From contig CAAFUS010000013.1 in NCBI GenBank assembly GCA_900766265.1, positions 1 through 64,000 on the forward strand: a stretch of DNA of 64,000 nt, given 5' to 3'. Shown here piece by piece: positions 17,601 to 25,990 of this stretch. The position numbers and the translations under genes were made by a program. Under the pieces are notes generated by a model that did not search any database, was not told where the DNA came from, and was given only the letters and a program-made list of their open reading frames with translations. Within the stretch, counting starts at the first letter, position 1. Each line of letters starts with the position of its first letter. This stretch comes from Pseudomonadaceae bacterium (GTDB lineage: Bacteria > Pseudomonadota > Gammaproteobacteria > Pseudomonadales > Pseudomonadaceae).

Positions 17601-17623
17601 GCCGGCGGGCGGGCCTGGTCTTT

Positions 17624-18601
17624 TCAAGGCAGCAGGATGGTCGATCCCACCGTCTTCCGCGCCGACAGTGCCTCCTGGGCCTTGGCGGCGTCCGCCAGTG
17701 CATGGCGCTGGCCGATTCCCACGTTGATCTTTCCGCTTTCGATCATCTCGAACAGTTCATCGGCCATGGCCTGCAGGCGCTCGGCCGAGTCGGCGTAGCC
17801 GGCCAAGGTCGGACGGGTCAGGAACAGCGAGCCCTTCTGCGCCAGTATGCCCAGGTTGACGCCGGTGACGGCGCCCGAGGCGTTGCCAAAGCTGACCATC
17901 AGTCCACGCGGTGCGACGCAGTCGAGCGAGGTTTCCCAGGTGCTCTTGCCCACCGAATCGTAGACCACCGGGCATTTCTTGCCGTCGGTGAGCTCCATGA
18001 CGCGGCTGACCACGTCTTCCTGGCTGTAGTCGATGGTCGCCCAGGCGCCCAGTGACCGGGCGCGCTCGGCCTTTTCCGCCGAGCCGACGATGCCGATCAG
18101 CTTCGCGCCCAACGCGTTGGCCCATTGGCAGGCAATCGACCCCACCCCGCCGGCTGCGGCATGGAACAGGATGGTTTCGCCCGCCTGCACCGGGTGGGTC
18201 TGGCGCAGCAGGTACTGCACGGTCAGGCCCTTGAGCATGACCGCGGCGGCCTGCTCGAAGCTGATCGCTTCCGGCAGCCTGACCAGGTGGCGCGCCGGCA
18301 GCACGTGGTGCTCGCCGTAGGCGCCCAGCGGGCCGGTGGCGTAGGCCACGCGGTCGCCCGGCTTGAACGCGGTGACCCCATCGCCCACCGCTTCGACCAC
18401 CCCTGCACCTTCGGTGCCCAGTCCCGACGGCAGGCTCGGCGGGGCGTAGAGGCCGCTGCGGAAGTAGGTGTCGATGAAGTTGAGGCCGATGGCATGGTTG
18501 CGCACCACCACGTCGCCGGACGAGGGCGTGGGCATCGCCACCTCGACCATTTCGAGAACCTCGGGGCCGCCGTGCTGGCTGAATTGGATGCGCTTGGACA
18601 T
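17624..18601 (-). CDS. qor: NADPH:quinone oxidoreductase (QOR family)
   Basis: This 325-residue zinc-free medium-chain reductase reduces quinones with NADPH. The N-terminal catalytic domain has HAIGLNFIDTYFRSGLY and GLGTEGAGVVEAVG; the NADP-binding turn is FHAAAGGVGSIACQWA with SAEKAERAR. Zinc ligands are absent, as in quinone reductases. It converges on tsaC and diverges from hemF, the usual Pseudomonas arrangement. Confidence 0.93.
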   Translation of the reverse strand: MSKRIQFSQHGGPEVLEMVEVAMPTPSSGDVVVRNHAIGLNFIDTYFRSGLYAPPSLPSGLGTEGAGVVEAVGDGVTAFKPGDRVAYATGPLGAYGEHHVLPARHLVRLPEAISFEQAAAVMLKGLTVQYLLRQTHPVQAGETILFHAAAGGVGSIACQWANALGAKLIGIVGSAEKAERARSLGAWATIDYSQEDVVSRVMELTDGKKCPVVYDSVGKSTWETSLDCVAPRGLMVSFGNASGAVTGVNLGILAQKGSLFLTRPTLAGYADSAERLQAMADELFEMIESGKINVGIGQRHALADAAKAQEALSARKTVGSTILLP

Positions 18602-18773
18602 GTCGGTTCCTCGGGACGGAAAAGTCCCTATCCAACCTCCCCGAGCGGCTGTTCGTCAATCGGTCCGATGCTATGCTTGCCGGCCCAACCGCCAGGTTGA
18701 ACGCATCATGCAGGCCGCAAAGGCCGGCTGCCGTCCAGACCGATACCGCGTCGGTCGCTGCCAGGGTGAACTC

Positions 18774-19694
18774 GTGAACACGCAAACCGAAGCCGTCAAA
18801 GCCTACCTGCTGGAACTGCAGGACCGAATCTGCGAAACCCTGCAAACCGAGGACGGCGGCGCCCGTTTTGTCGAGGACGCCTGGGAGCGCCCGGCTGGCG
18901 GTGGCGGACGTACCCGGGTGCTGGAGAACGGCGCGGTGATCGAGAAGGGCGGCGTCAACTTCTCTCACGTATTCGGCGCCGGGCTGCCGCCCTCGGCCAG
19001 TGCGCATCGCCCGGAGCTGGCCGGCCGTGGGTTCCAGGCCCTCGGTGTGTCTCTGGTGATCCACCCCGAAAACCCCTATGTGCCGACCTCCCATGCCAAC
19101 GTGCGGTTCTTCATCGCCGAGAAAGAGGGCGAGGAGCCGGTCTGGTGGTTTGGCGGCGGCTTCGACCTGACACCCTACTACGGCAACGAGGATGACTGCC
19201 GGCACTGGCACCGGGTGGCGCGCGACGCCTGCGCGCCCTTCGGTGCGGACGTCTATCCCCGCTACAAGGAATGGTGCGATCGCTACTTCCACCTCAAGCA
19301 TCGCAACGAGCCGCGCGGCGTGGGCGGCCTGTTCTTCGACGACCTGAACGAGTGGGACTTCGACACCTGCTTCGCCTTCATGCGCGCCGTCGGCGACGCC
19401 TACCTCGAGGCCTACCTGCCCATCGTCCAGCGCCGCAAGGCCACGCCGTTCGGCGAACGCGAGCGGCAGTTCCAGCGGCTGCGCCGTGGCCGCTACGTCG
19501 AGTACAACCTGGTCTACGACCGCGGCACGCTGTTCGGCCTGCAATCGGGCGGGCGCACCGAGTCGATCCTGATGTCGCTGCCGCCGCTGGTGAGCTGGGG
19601 CTACGACAAGCACCCCGAGCCCGGCAGCGAGGAGGCCCGGTTGACCGAGTACTTCCTGCAGGATCGCGACTGGCTCGGCGAGGCGGGCCTCTGA
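18774..19694 (+). CDS. hemF: Oxygen-dependent coproporphyrinogen III oxidase
   Basis: HemF converts coproporphyrinogen III to protoporphyrinogen IX with O2. The 306-residue protein has the family signatures GGVNFSHVFGAGLPPSA, SHANVRFF, WWFGGGFDLTPYY, YKEWCDRYFHLKHR and RGRYVEYNLVYDRGT. The start is GTG at 18774 (VNTQTEAVKAYL) with AGGGTG 7 bases upstream; an upstream in-frame ATG would add a tail not seen in the family. It overlaps aroE by one base (TGATG). Confidence 0.96.
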   Translation: MNTQTEAVKAYLLELQDRICETLQTEDGGARFVEDAWERPAGGGGRTRVLENGAVIEKGGVNFSHVFGAGLPPSASAHRPELAGRGFQALGVSLVIHPENPYVPTSHANVRFFIAEKEGEEPVWWFGGGFDLTPYYGNEDDCRHWHRVARDACAPFGADVYPRYKEWCDRYFHLKHRNEPRGVGGLFFDDLNEWDFDTCFAFMRAVGDAYLEAYLPIVQRRKATPFGERERQFQRLRRGRYVEYNLVYDRGTLFGLQSGGRTESILMSLPPLVSWGYDKHPEPGSEEARLTEYFLQDRDWLGEAGL

Positions 19695-20515
19695 TGGATC
19701 GCTATGGCGTATTCGGCAACCCCATCGGCCACAGCAAGTCACCGCAGATCCACCGGCTGTTTTCCGAGCAGACCGGTCAGGCGCTGAGCTACGAGGCGCT
19801 GCTGGCGCCGCTGGACGACTTTCCCGGGTTTGCGCGGGCTTTCTTCAACGAAGGCCGTGGCGCGAACGTCACGGTCCCCTTCAAGGAGCAGGCCTTCGCC
19901 CTGGTCGATGAGCTCAGCGAACGGGCGCGGCTGGCCGGCGCGGTGAATACCCTGCTCAAGCGCGACGACGGCAGCCTCTACGGCGACAACACCGATGGTG
20001 CCGGTCTGCTGCATGACCTGCTCGACAACGCCGGTGTGACCCTGCGTGGCAAGAGCATCCTGTTGCTCGGGGCCGGCGGCGCCGTGCGTGGCGTGCTCGA
20101 GCCGCTGCTGGCGCAGGCGCCGGCAGCGCTGGTGATCGCCAACCGTACGCTGGAAAAGGCCGAGGCGCTGACCCGCGCCTTCGCCGACTTCGGGCCGGTG
20201 GCCGCTGCGGGCTTCGACTGGCTCGAGGAGCCGGTGGACCTGATCATCAACGGCACCTCGGCGAGCCTTGGCGGGGAGCTGCCACCGCTGGCGCCGTGCC
20301 TGATCGTGCCTGGCCATACGCTCTGCTACGACATGATGTACGCCGCCACGCCGACGCCGTTCTGCCAGTGGGCCGCGGACCTCGGCGCGCAGACCCGCGA
20401 CGGGCTGGGCATGCTGGTGGGCCAGGCGGCCGAAGCCTTCGAACTCTGGCGCGGCGTGCGCCCGGATACCGCGCCGGTCCTGGAGGCCCTGCGGCGTCAG
20501 CTCGGCGCTGCCTGA
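19694..20515 (+). CDS. aroE: Shikimate dehydrogenase (NADP)
   Basis: AroE reduces 3-dehydroshikimate in aromatic amino acid synthesis. The 273 residues have the substrate motif GNPIGHSKSPQIH, the catalytic Lys in NVTVPFKEQAF, the catalytic Asp in YGDNTDG and the NADP motif LLGAGGAVRGVL with the NRT basic patch. It is translationally coupled to hemF through TGATG. Confidence 0.97.
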   Translation: MDRYGVFGNPIGHSKSPQIHRLFSEQTGQALSYEALLAPLDDFPGFARAFFNEGRGANVTVPFKEQAFALVDELSERARLAGAVNTLLKRDDGSLYGDNTDGAGLLHDLLDNAGVTLRGKSILLLGAGGAVRGVLEPLLAQAPAALVIANRTLEKAEALTRAFADFGPVAAAGFDWLEEPVDLIINGTSASLGGELPPLAPCLIVPGHTLCYDMMYAATPTPFCQWAADLGAQTRDGLGMLVGQAAEAFELWRGVRPDTAPVLEALRRQLGAA

Positions 20516-20524
20516 GGCGAGTGC

Positions 20525-21142
20525 TCAGGGCGCGAGGACGAAATTGATTCGTTCGTGGAGGTGTCGCGGCGTTTCCAGCTCGTCGACGATGCCCGCCGCG
20601 ATGCGCCGCAGCTGGTAGCGCGGATCGTCCGGCTTGTCCGTCGGTTCCACGCTCAGGTCGTCGATCGACAGGCCATGGCCGGCGGGTGGCGCGTTGACCA
20701 GCGTCCAGTCCAGCGGGTGTGTCGCCAGGCGCTGGAGGGCCGCTTCGACCTCCGGCGCGCCGGCCAGTGCATCGAAATCGGCCACCAGGATCAGCCGTCG
20801 CACCTGCACCCGGGGCATCCCCACCAGCAAGGCGTCCACCGCCTGATAGAAACCCTGGGGTCCATGGGGCGCGGTGTGGTCGGGTGAGTGGGGCAGGCGG
20901 GGACTGTTGTGCAGGCAGATCACCGCATCGAATCCCGCCACGCTTTCGCTGACGCTTTCCGGATCCTGCAGGTCGGCCAGCTTGGTGCGCAGCCCGGGCC
21001 GGGCCGCCAGGGAATTGAGGTCGTCCATCAGCGCCACCGCCTCGTGCTGGCGGCTCAGCAACTCACAGATCAACGCGCTGCCCAGGCTCGAGTGGGCCCC
21101 GTAGAGGGCGAACTTGAGCCTGGGCGTTTCGGCGTTTCTCAT
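20525..21142 (-). CDS. NAD(P)-binding, atypical Rossmann protein
   Basis: This 205-residue protein begins with a Rossmann beta-alpha-beta (LKFALYGAHSSLGSALICELLSRQHEAVAL) and resembles the NAD(P)H-binding proteins of the atypical short-chain dehydrogenase group. The nucleotide loop is GAHSSLGS. The Tyr-Lys catalytic pair of classical SDRs is not evident, so it may be a redox sensor or regulatory protein. It lies 16 bp downstream of the YqjD-like gene and converges on aroE. Confidence 0.72.
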   Translation of the reverse strand: MRNAETPRLKFALYGAHSSLGSALICELLSRQHEAVALMDDLNSLAARPGLRTKLADLQDPESVSESVAGFDAVICLHNSPRLPHSPDHTAPHGPQGFYQAVDALLVGMPRVQVRRLILVADFDALAGAPEVEAALQRLATHPLDWTLVNAPPAGHGLSIDDLSVEPTDKPDDPRYQLRRIAAGIVDELETPRHLHERINFVLAP

Positions 21143-21158
21143 GGCGAGGCGGTTGCGC

Positions 21159-21470
21159 TCAGCGGCGTGTGATCAGGTAGCCGATCAGCGCGCAGGCACC
21201 GGCGGCCAGTGCCAGAGTAGACAGGGGATGTTCGCGGGCGCAGTCCTTGGCCATGCGGCTGGCTTCACGGGTCTTGCGCGAGAGGTCAGCGTAATGCTCG
21301 TCCAGATGGGCGTCGTTCCACAGCGATTCGGCGCGAGAGCGCAGCGAAGCGAGGCGGTGGCGCGAATCACGGCCGGCGCTGTGCTTGAGCTCGTCCAGCG
21401 CATTCATCAGGCTCTGGATCTCGTGCTCGATATCTTCACGGGTGGTCGACTTGCGTGCGAACAGGGACAT
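21159..21470 (-). CDS. YqjD/ElaB-like (DUF883) membrane-anchored protein
   Basis: This 103-residue protein is a long charged amphipathic helix (IEHEIQSLMNALDELKHSAG...) ending in one hydrophobic C-terminal anchor (PLSTLALAAGACALIGYLITRR). That is the layout of the DUF883 family, inner-membrane proteins whose Escherichia coli members bind ribosomes in stationary phase. It shares an operon with the Rossmann protein and is divergent from the riboswitch-controlled uptake locus. Confidence 0.8.
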   Translation of the reverse strand: MSLFARKSTTREDIEHEIQSLMNALDELKHSAGRDSRHRLASLRSRAESLWNDAHLDEHYADLSRKTREASRMAKDCAREHPLSTLALAAGACALIGYLITRR

Positions 21471-21606
21471 GATCAGTCCTCCCCTTTGCTGTAAATGTCA
21501 GCGTTGGACCGTGGGTTTGGACAGACGTTGCGATGAACGACGCACCGGTCGACGGCATCAACGGGCCGGCCGACGTGATGATGCAGACGAGGCTTGCTGT
21601 CGAAGA

Positions 21607-21629
21607 TTATTGTTATGTTATAACATTAG
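21607..21629 (+). promoter_or_regulatory. Zur-box-like operator
   Basis: GTTATGTTATAAC (21612-21624) fits the zinc-repressor palindrome GTTATA-N-TATAAC with one mismatch. Over 23 bases, flanks included, I count 16 matches to the gammaproteobacterial Zur consensus. It sits in an AT-rich patch in GC-rich DNA, about 140 bp before the cobalamin riboswitch and 137 bp from the divergent YqjD-like gene, where a promoter for the uptake operon is expected. Fur consensus fits worse. Confidence 0.5.
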
Positions 21630-21764
21630 AAAAAGGCCGATTCGTAGAATGTGCGGTGCGGGCCCGGCGCCAGCGCAGGCGGAATCGATGGGTCGTTAAG
21701 GGAGGCAAGGCTCCGACACGTCAGGCTTGCCGTCGATCCTTCGCTCTGTTTTGATGCACAGCAC

Positions 21765-21942
21765 TTCAGGTGTCCCATGCACGGCATGGGGTTAAACGGG
21801 AAGCCGGTGCGTCATCCCAGATGATCAGTCCGGCGCTGCCCCCGCAACGGTAAGCGAGCGAAGCATTCGAAGGACCACTGTGCCTCGGCATGGGAAGGTG
21901 AATGGCTTCATGACCCTCGCGAGCCCGGAGACCGGCCTGAAG
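21765..21942 (+). promoter_or_regulatory. Cobalamin (AdoCbl) riboswitch
   Basis: The conserved core elements follow in order: ACGGGAAGCCGGTG, CCGGCGCTGCCCCCGCAACGGTAA, CCACTG, TGGGAAGG and the B12 box GAGCCCGGAGACCGGCCTG (21921-21939). Binding of adenosylcobalamin is expected to shut off expression of the downstream receptor gene, whose ATG lies about 120 bases further on. A GC-rich stretch (GGCAACCCGCGGTGGGCGGG) between aptamer and gene may form part of the expression platform. Confidence 0.95.
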
Positions 21943-22061
21943 GTTCGATTGGCAACCCGCGGTGGGCGGGCGCAGGCCGGTTTTCGGACGCTTTGCCGTC
22001 CGCGACTCCTCATGCGTGTTTCCCTCCGGGCCTTGGTTCTTCTTCTTTCAAGTGGAATGAC

Positions 22062-24203
22062 ATGACCCGACTCTTTGTTTTTAAGCGACTGGCCGCAGCC
22101 GGCCTCCTTTCCCTTGTCGCCGTTCCTGTCGCGAGTTCCGCGCAGCATGCATCGGACTCGGCGCTCACGCTACCGACGACGTTGGTGACCGGCGAGCAGG
22201 CCGATGTCACCCGTCACATTCAGCTGGATACGCCCACGACGGCCGGTTCTCGCCTCGGCCTGAATGCGCTGCAAACGCCGGCCAGTACGAGCAGCCTGAC
22301 CGGTGAGGAGGTGCGGTCGCGGAACAACCTCAGCGTTCAGGACGCTGTGACGCGAACGCCGGGGATCACGCTCATCGGCTCGCCCGGCAACGGTGGCACG
22401 GCGTTGTCTGCCCGGGGGTTCACCGGTCATGCCTCCACCATGCAGCTGTACGACGGGACCCGCCAGTACGTGGGGGCCGGCACGGTGACCTTCCCCTTCG
22501 ATACCTGGACCGTGGACCGCATCGACGTGCTGCGCGGCCCGGCATCGGTGCTGTACGGCGAGGGCGCGACGGGCGCCGTGGTGAACGTGGTCCCGAAGAA
22601 GCCCCTCGAAGGGGAGATTCGCAACCAGCTGCGCCTGGGTTATGGCAGTGACGACCGGCGGCAGGTTGCGTTCGACAGCGGTGGCTCGCTGACCGATACC
22701 CTGAGCTACCGGTTCGCGCTCAACAGGCAGGCCAGCAACGGGTGGGTCGATCGGGGCGATTCCGAGAGCCTCGCCATCAGCGGGGCGGTGCGCTGGGAAG
22801 CCTCCGACGACCTCCAGTTCACCTTGTCCCATGACCAAGCGGATCAAGAACCGATGCGCTACTGGGGAACGCCGCTGATCGATGGTCGATCCCCTGACAG
22901 CCAGCGCCGCCGCAACTACAACGTGCGCGATGCGGATGTTCATTACAACGACCAGCTCACTCGCCTGGTGACGGATTGGCAGCTCACCGACGCGTTGAGC
23001 GCGAGCAACCAGCTGTACTACATCAAGACGCACCGCTACTGGCGTAACGCGGAGTCCTACACCTGGCAGCCGGGCGACCTGGTCGAGCGCGGTGACTACT
23101 GGCGCATCAAGCACCTTCAGGAGCAACTGGGCGATCGGCAGAGTTTCACCCTGCACCATCCGCTGTTCGGCCTGGACAGCCGCACGGTTGTCGGCATCGA
23201 CTACAACCGCATCCGCTTCGCGCGGCACCACAATTTTGACAATGGTTTCACTGACACCGTCCCGCTCGGCGCATCGGGCGCGGGTTTTTTTCAGAGTACC
23301 GATTCCTACGGCCCGCGTGAGCTGAGCCAGGCGCGCCAGTTCTCCCTTTTCGCCGAAAACCGCACCGCCCTGACCGAGCGGCTGTCGCTGGTGACCGGCG
23401 CACGTCGCGACCATGTTCACCTCGATCGTGACAGCCTGGCGGACGACAGCCGCAGTGACCGAAGCCTCACCGGCGGCAACTGGCGTGCCGGGCTGGTGTT
23501 CGAATACACCCCCACGTTGTCCCTTTACGGCCAGTACGCGACCAGCACCGAAGGCGTGAACAACCTGCTGACCCTGAGCCCTTCGCAGCAGCAGTTCGAC
23601 CTGACCCGGGCGCGGCAGACAGAACTGGGCCTCAAGCAGGCGTTCTGGCAGGGCCGGGGCGAGTGGACGCTGGCGGCCTACCATATCGTCAAGAAACGGC
23701 TGCTCAGTCAGGTGTCGCCCGGCGCGCCGACCCAGCAGGTCGGCCAGCAATCGTCCGACGGTCTCGAAGCCTCGCTGGAACTCGCGCTGGCCGAAGGCTG
23801 GCGGCTGTCAGCCAACGCGGCGCTGGTGCGCGCCCAATACGATGAATTTGCCGAAGTGGTCAGTGGTCAGCTGGTCGACCGCAGCGGCAACCGCCCGTTC
23901 GATGTCCCACGCCGCAGCGCCAATGTATGGTTGAGCAGGGCGCTGGGTGCCGATATGGATGCCGGTATAGGTGCGCGCTATGTCGATGCGCGTTACACCA
24001 ATAGTGCCAACAGCGAACGCGTACCGGGCTATACGGTGGTCGACGCCAACCTGGGTTGGCAGGCGCTTGCGGATGTACGCCTCGGACTGGAAGCCTACAA
24101 CCTGTTCGACCGTCATTACGCCACCTCGGGCCGTACCGATGGCCAGCAGTGGTACCTCGGACAGCCGCGCTCGTTCTTCGTGACGGCCGACTACACCTTT
24201 TGA
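22062..24203 (+). CDS. TonB-dependent receptor under cobalamin riboswitch control
   Basis: This 713-residue outer-membrane receptor has a signal peptide (RLAAAGLLSLVAVPVASSAQ), a plug domain (QDAVTRTPGITLIG, ALSARGF, VDRIDVLRGPASVLYGEGATGAVVNVVPKKP) and a beta-barrel ending in SFFVTADYTF with the terminal Phe needed for insertion. By sequence it is of the siderophore-receptor type (FhuE/FecA-like), not BtuB-like. The riboswitch and ABC genes behind it suggest corrinoid, cobalt or metal-chelate uptake. Start at 22062, just before the signal peptide. Confidence 0.88.
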   Translation: MTRLFVFKRLAAAGLLSLVAVPVASSAQHASDSALTLPTTLVTGEQADVTRHIQLDTPTTAGSRLGLNALQTPASTSSLTGEEVRSRNNLSVQDAVTRTPGITLIGSPGNGGTALSARGFTGHASTMQLYDGTRQYVGAGTVTFPFDTWTVDRIDVLRGPASVLYGEGATGAVVNVVPKKPLEGEIRNQLRLGYGSDDRRQVAFDSGGSLTDTLSYRFALNRQASNGWVDRGDSESLAISGAVRWEASDDLQFTLSHDQADQEPMRYWGTPLIDGRSPDSQRRRNYNVRDADVHYNDQLTRLVTDWQLTDALSASNQLYYIKTHRYWRNAESYTWQPGDLVERGDYWRIKHLQEQLGDRQSFTLHHPLFGLDSRTVVGIDYNRIRFARHHNFDNGFTDTVPLGASGAGFFQSTDSYGPRELSQARQFSLFAENRTALTERLSLVTGARRDHVHLDRDSLADDSRSDRSLTGGNWRAGLVFEYTPTLSLYGQYATSTEGVNNLLTLSPSQQQFDLTRARQTELGLKQAFWQGRGEWTLAAYHIVKKRLLSQVSPGAPTQQVGQQSSDGLEASLELALAEGWRLSANAALVRAQYDEFAEVVSGQLVDRSGNRPFDVPRRSANVWLSRALGADMDAGIGARYVDARYTNSANSERVPGYTVVDANLGWQALADVRLGLEAYNLFDRHYATSGRTDGQQWYLGQPRSFFVTADYTF

Positions 24204-24242
24204 TCGCCAAGGCGTGGGTGCCACGCCGGAGAGACCATTACC

Positions 24243-25022
24243 ATGTCCAATCTGCAGCTCCAGGACATCAGTTGGGCCCCGCGCAACGCCGCCCAGCCGC
24301 AAGGCTGGCTGATCGATGCGGTCGATCTCGCAGTCGATCCTGGCGAGTTCGTCGGTCTCATCGGCCCTAACGGCAGCGGCAAGACAAGCGTGCTGCGCTG
24401 CGCCTACCGCTACAACAAGCCCGCAAAAGGGCGCGTACGCCTGGATCAGCGTGACTTGGCCAGTAGCTCGGACAGGTGGACCGCCCAACGTGTCGCGGTG
24501 GTCCTGCAGGAGTTTCCTCAGGAGTTCGGCCTGACGGTTGAGGACGTCGTGCGGATGGGCCGTATCCCCCACAAGGGCCTTTTCGAGGGTGAGAACGCCG
24601 AGGATGAAGCCCTGGTTCTGAAGGCCCTGCGCGATGTGGACCTGTCCGAGCTGCGCCATCGCGCCTTCGAGCAGCTGTCGGGCGGCGAGAAGCAGCGCGC
24701 CCTGGTTGCCCGGGCGCTGGCCCAGGAGCCGAGCCTGCTGGTCCTCGACGAGCCGACCAACCACCTGGACCCGCGCTTTCAGATCGAGCTGTTGAGGCTG
24801 CTGCGCGGCCTGCGGCTGAGCACCCTTGCCAGCTTCCATGACCTCAACCTGGCCGCAGCCTTCTGCGACCGGCTCTATGCCATCCAGGACGGTCGCATCG
24901 TCGCGCACGGCACGCCCGACCAGGTGCTTACCGCCGAGCGGGTGAAAGCGCTCTACGGGCTGAACGTGATCGTTGACCGCCACCCCCACGCGGACTACCC
25001 GCGACTGACCTGGATGACCTGA
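24243..25022 (+). CDS. ABC transporter ATPase (FecE/BtuD type)
   Basis: This 259-residue ATPase energises the import complex encoded by the next two genes. Walker A is GPNGSGKTS (41-49), the signature LSGGEKQ (145-151), Walker B LLVLDE (165-170), followed by the D-loop NHLD and the switch His in LASFHDLN. It lies 39 bp after the receptor and 2 bp before the binding protein, so the four genes form one operon under the cobalamin riboswitch. Confidence 0.92.
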   Translation: MSNLQLQDISWAPRNAAQPQGWLIDAVDLAVDPGEFVGLIGPNGSGKTSVLRCAYRYNKPAKGRVRLDQRDLASSSDRWTAQRVAVVLQEFPQEFGLTVEDVVRMGRIPHKGLFEGENAEDEALVLKALRDVDLSELRHRAFEQLSGGEKQRALVARALAQEPSLLVLDEPTNHLDPRFQIELLRLLRGLRLSTLASFHDLNLAAAFCDRLYAIQDGRIVAHGTPDQVLTAERVKALYGLNVIVDRHPHADYPRLTWMT

Positions 25023-25024
25023 AC

Positions 25025-25990
25025 GTGACCCTCATACGGATCGTGCTGTGCGTGTTCGCCACGTTGCCCTTGCCAGTGTTCGCCTCCGGCTATCCGCTGA
25101 CCGTGCGCAGCTGCGACCGCGAGGTGGTCTTCGAGCACGCGCCGGCACGGGCCGTCAGCCATGACATCAACATGACCGGCATGCTGGTAGCGCTCGGGCT
25201 AACCGATCGCATGGCAGGCTACACCGGCATCAGCGGCTGGAAGACCCTCGACCCGGAGCTGAGCGAGGCCCTGCACGGGCTGCCGGAGCTGGCCAGCCGC
25301 TACCCCTCGCTGGAGACGCTGCTCGATGCCGGTGCGGATTTCTTCTTTGCCGGCTGGAGTTACGGCATGCGCGCCGGCGGGCCGGTCACCCCGACCTCCC
25401 TGGCCCCGCTGGGCATCCGGGTCTACGAACTGAGCGAATCCTGCTCGAGGATCGGCCGACGGGCCCGCGCGAGCCTGGACGACCTTTACCGGGACATACA
25501 GGCCATCGGCCGGATCTTTTCGGTCGAGCCGCGGGCTGATGCCCTGGTGACGCGGATGCGCGAGCGGGTGGCGGCCGTCCAGGCGCGGATCGATGCACGG
25601 GTCACCAGGCCCCGGGTGTTTCTCTACGACAGCGGCGAGGACCGCCCAACGACCTCGGGCAGCCTGGGCATGCCCCAGGCGCTGATCGACGCCGCCGGCG
25701 GTAGCAACATCATGGAGGACGTCGCGGCGAGCTGGACCCAGGTCGGCTGGGAAAGCGTCGTGGAGCGCAACCCAGAGGTGATCGTGATCGTCGATTACGG
25801 TCCTTTGACCTGGCAGCAGAAGCGCGACTGGCTGCTGCGCCAGGAGGCGTTGGCCGACGTCGAGGCGATCCGGCACCGGCGGTTCGTGGCGCTGCCCTAC
25901 GTCGCGGTCACCCCCTCGGTACGCAACGCCGAGGCCATCGAAGCCCTGGCCGATGCGCTGCATCCACCGGCGCAAGGACCGGCCCGTTGA
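25025..25990 (+). CDS. Periplasmic substrate-binding protein (BtuF/FepB superfamily)
   Basis: This 321-residue cluster A-II binding protein has a signal peptide (VTLIRIVLCVFATLPLPVFAS) and two lobes joined by a long helix (YRDIQAIGRIFSVEPRADALVTRMRERVAAVQARI). VSHDINMTGMLVALGLTDRM and LDAGADFFFAGWSY are typical of the first lobe. No lipobox Cys is seen, so it should be soluble. The start is GTG at 25025. Its ligand sets the specificity of the operon and is not known. Confidence 0.87.
   Translation: MTLIRIVLCVFATLPLPVFASGYPLTVRSCDREVVFEHAPARAVSHDINMTGMLVALGLTDRMAGYTGISGWKTLDPELSEALHGLPELASRYPSLETLLDAGADFFFAGWSYGMRAGGPVTPTSLAPLGIRVYELSESCSRIGRRARASLDDLYRDIQAIGRIFSVEPRADALVTRMRERVAAVQARIDARVTRPRVFLYDSGEDRPTTSGSLGMPQALIDAAGGSNIMEDVAASWTQVGWESVVERNPEVIVIVDYGPLTWQQKRDWLLRQEALADVEAIRHRRFVALPYVAVTPSVRNAEAIEALADALHPPAQGPAR

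Noticed and set aside
21607..21629. Reading the palindrome as a Fur box
   Set aside because: The core GTTAT...ATAAC fits Zur better than GATAATGATAATCATTATC.
21533..21754. 73-codon open frame between the Zur-like site and the cobalamin riboswitch
   Set aside because: It spans the AT-rich operator region, has a basic random-looking sequence and no ribosome site. A leader peptide cannot be fully excluded.
22170..23750. 526-codon minus-strand open frame inside the TonB receptor gene
   Set aside because: Shadow of a complete receptor gene; no domain or start signal.
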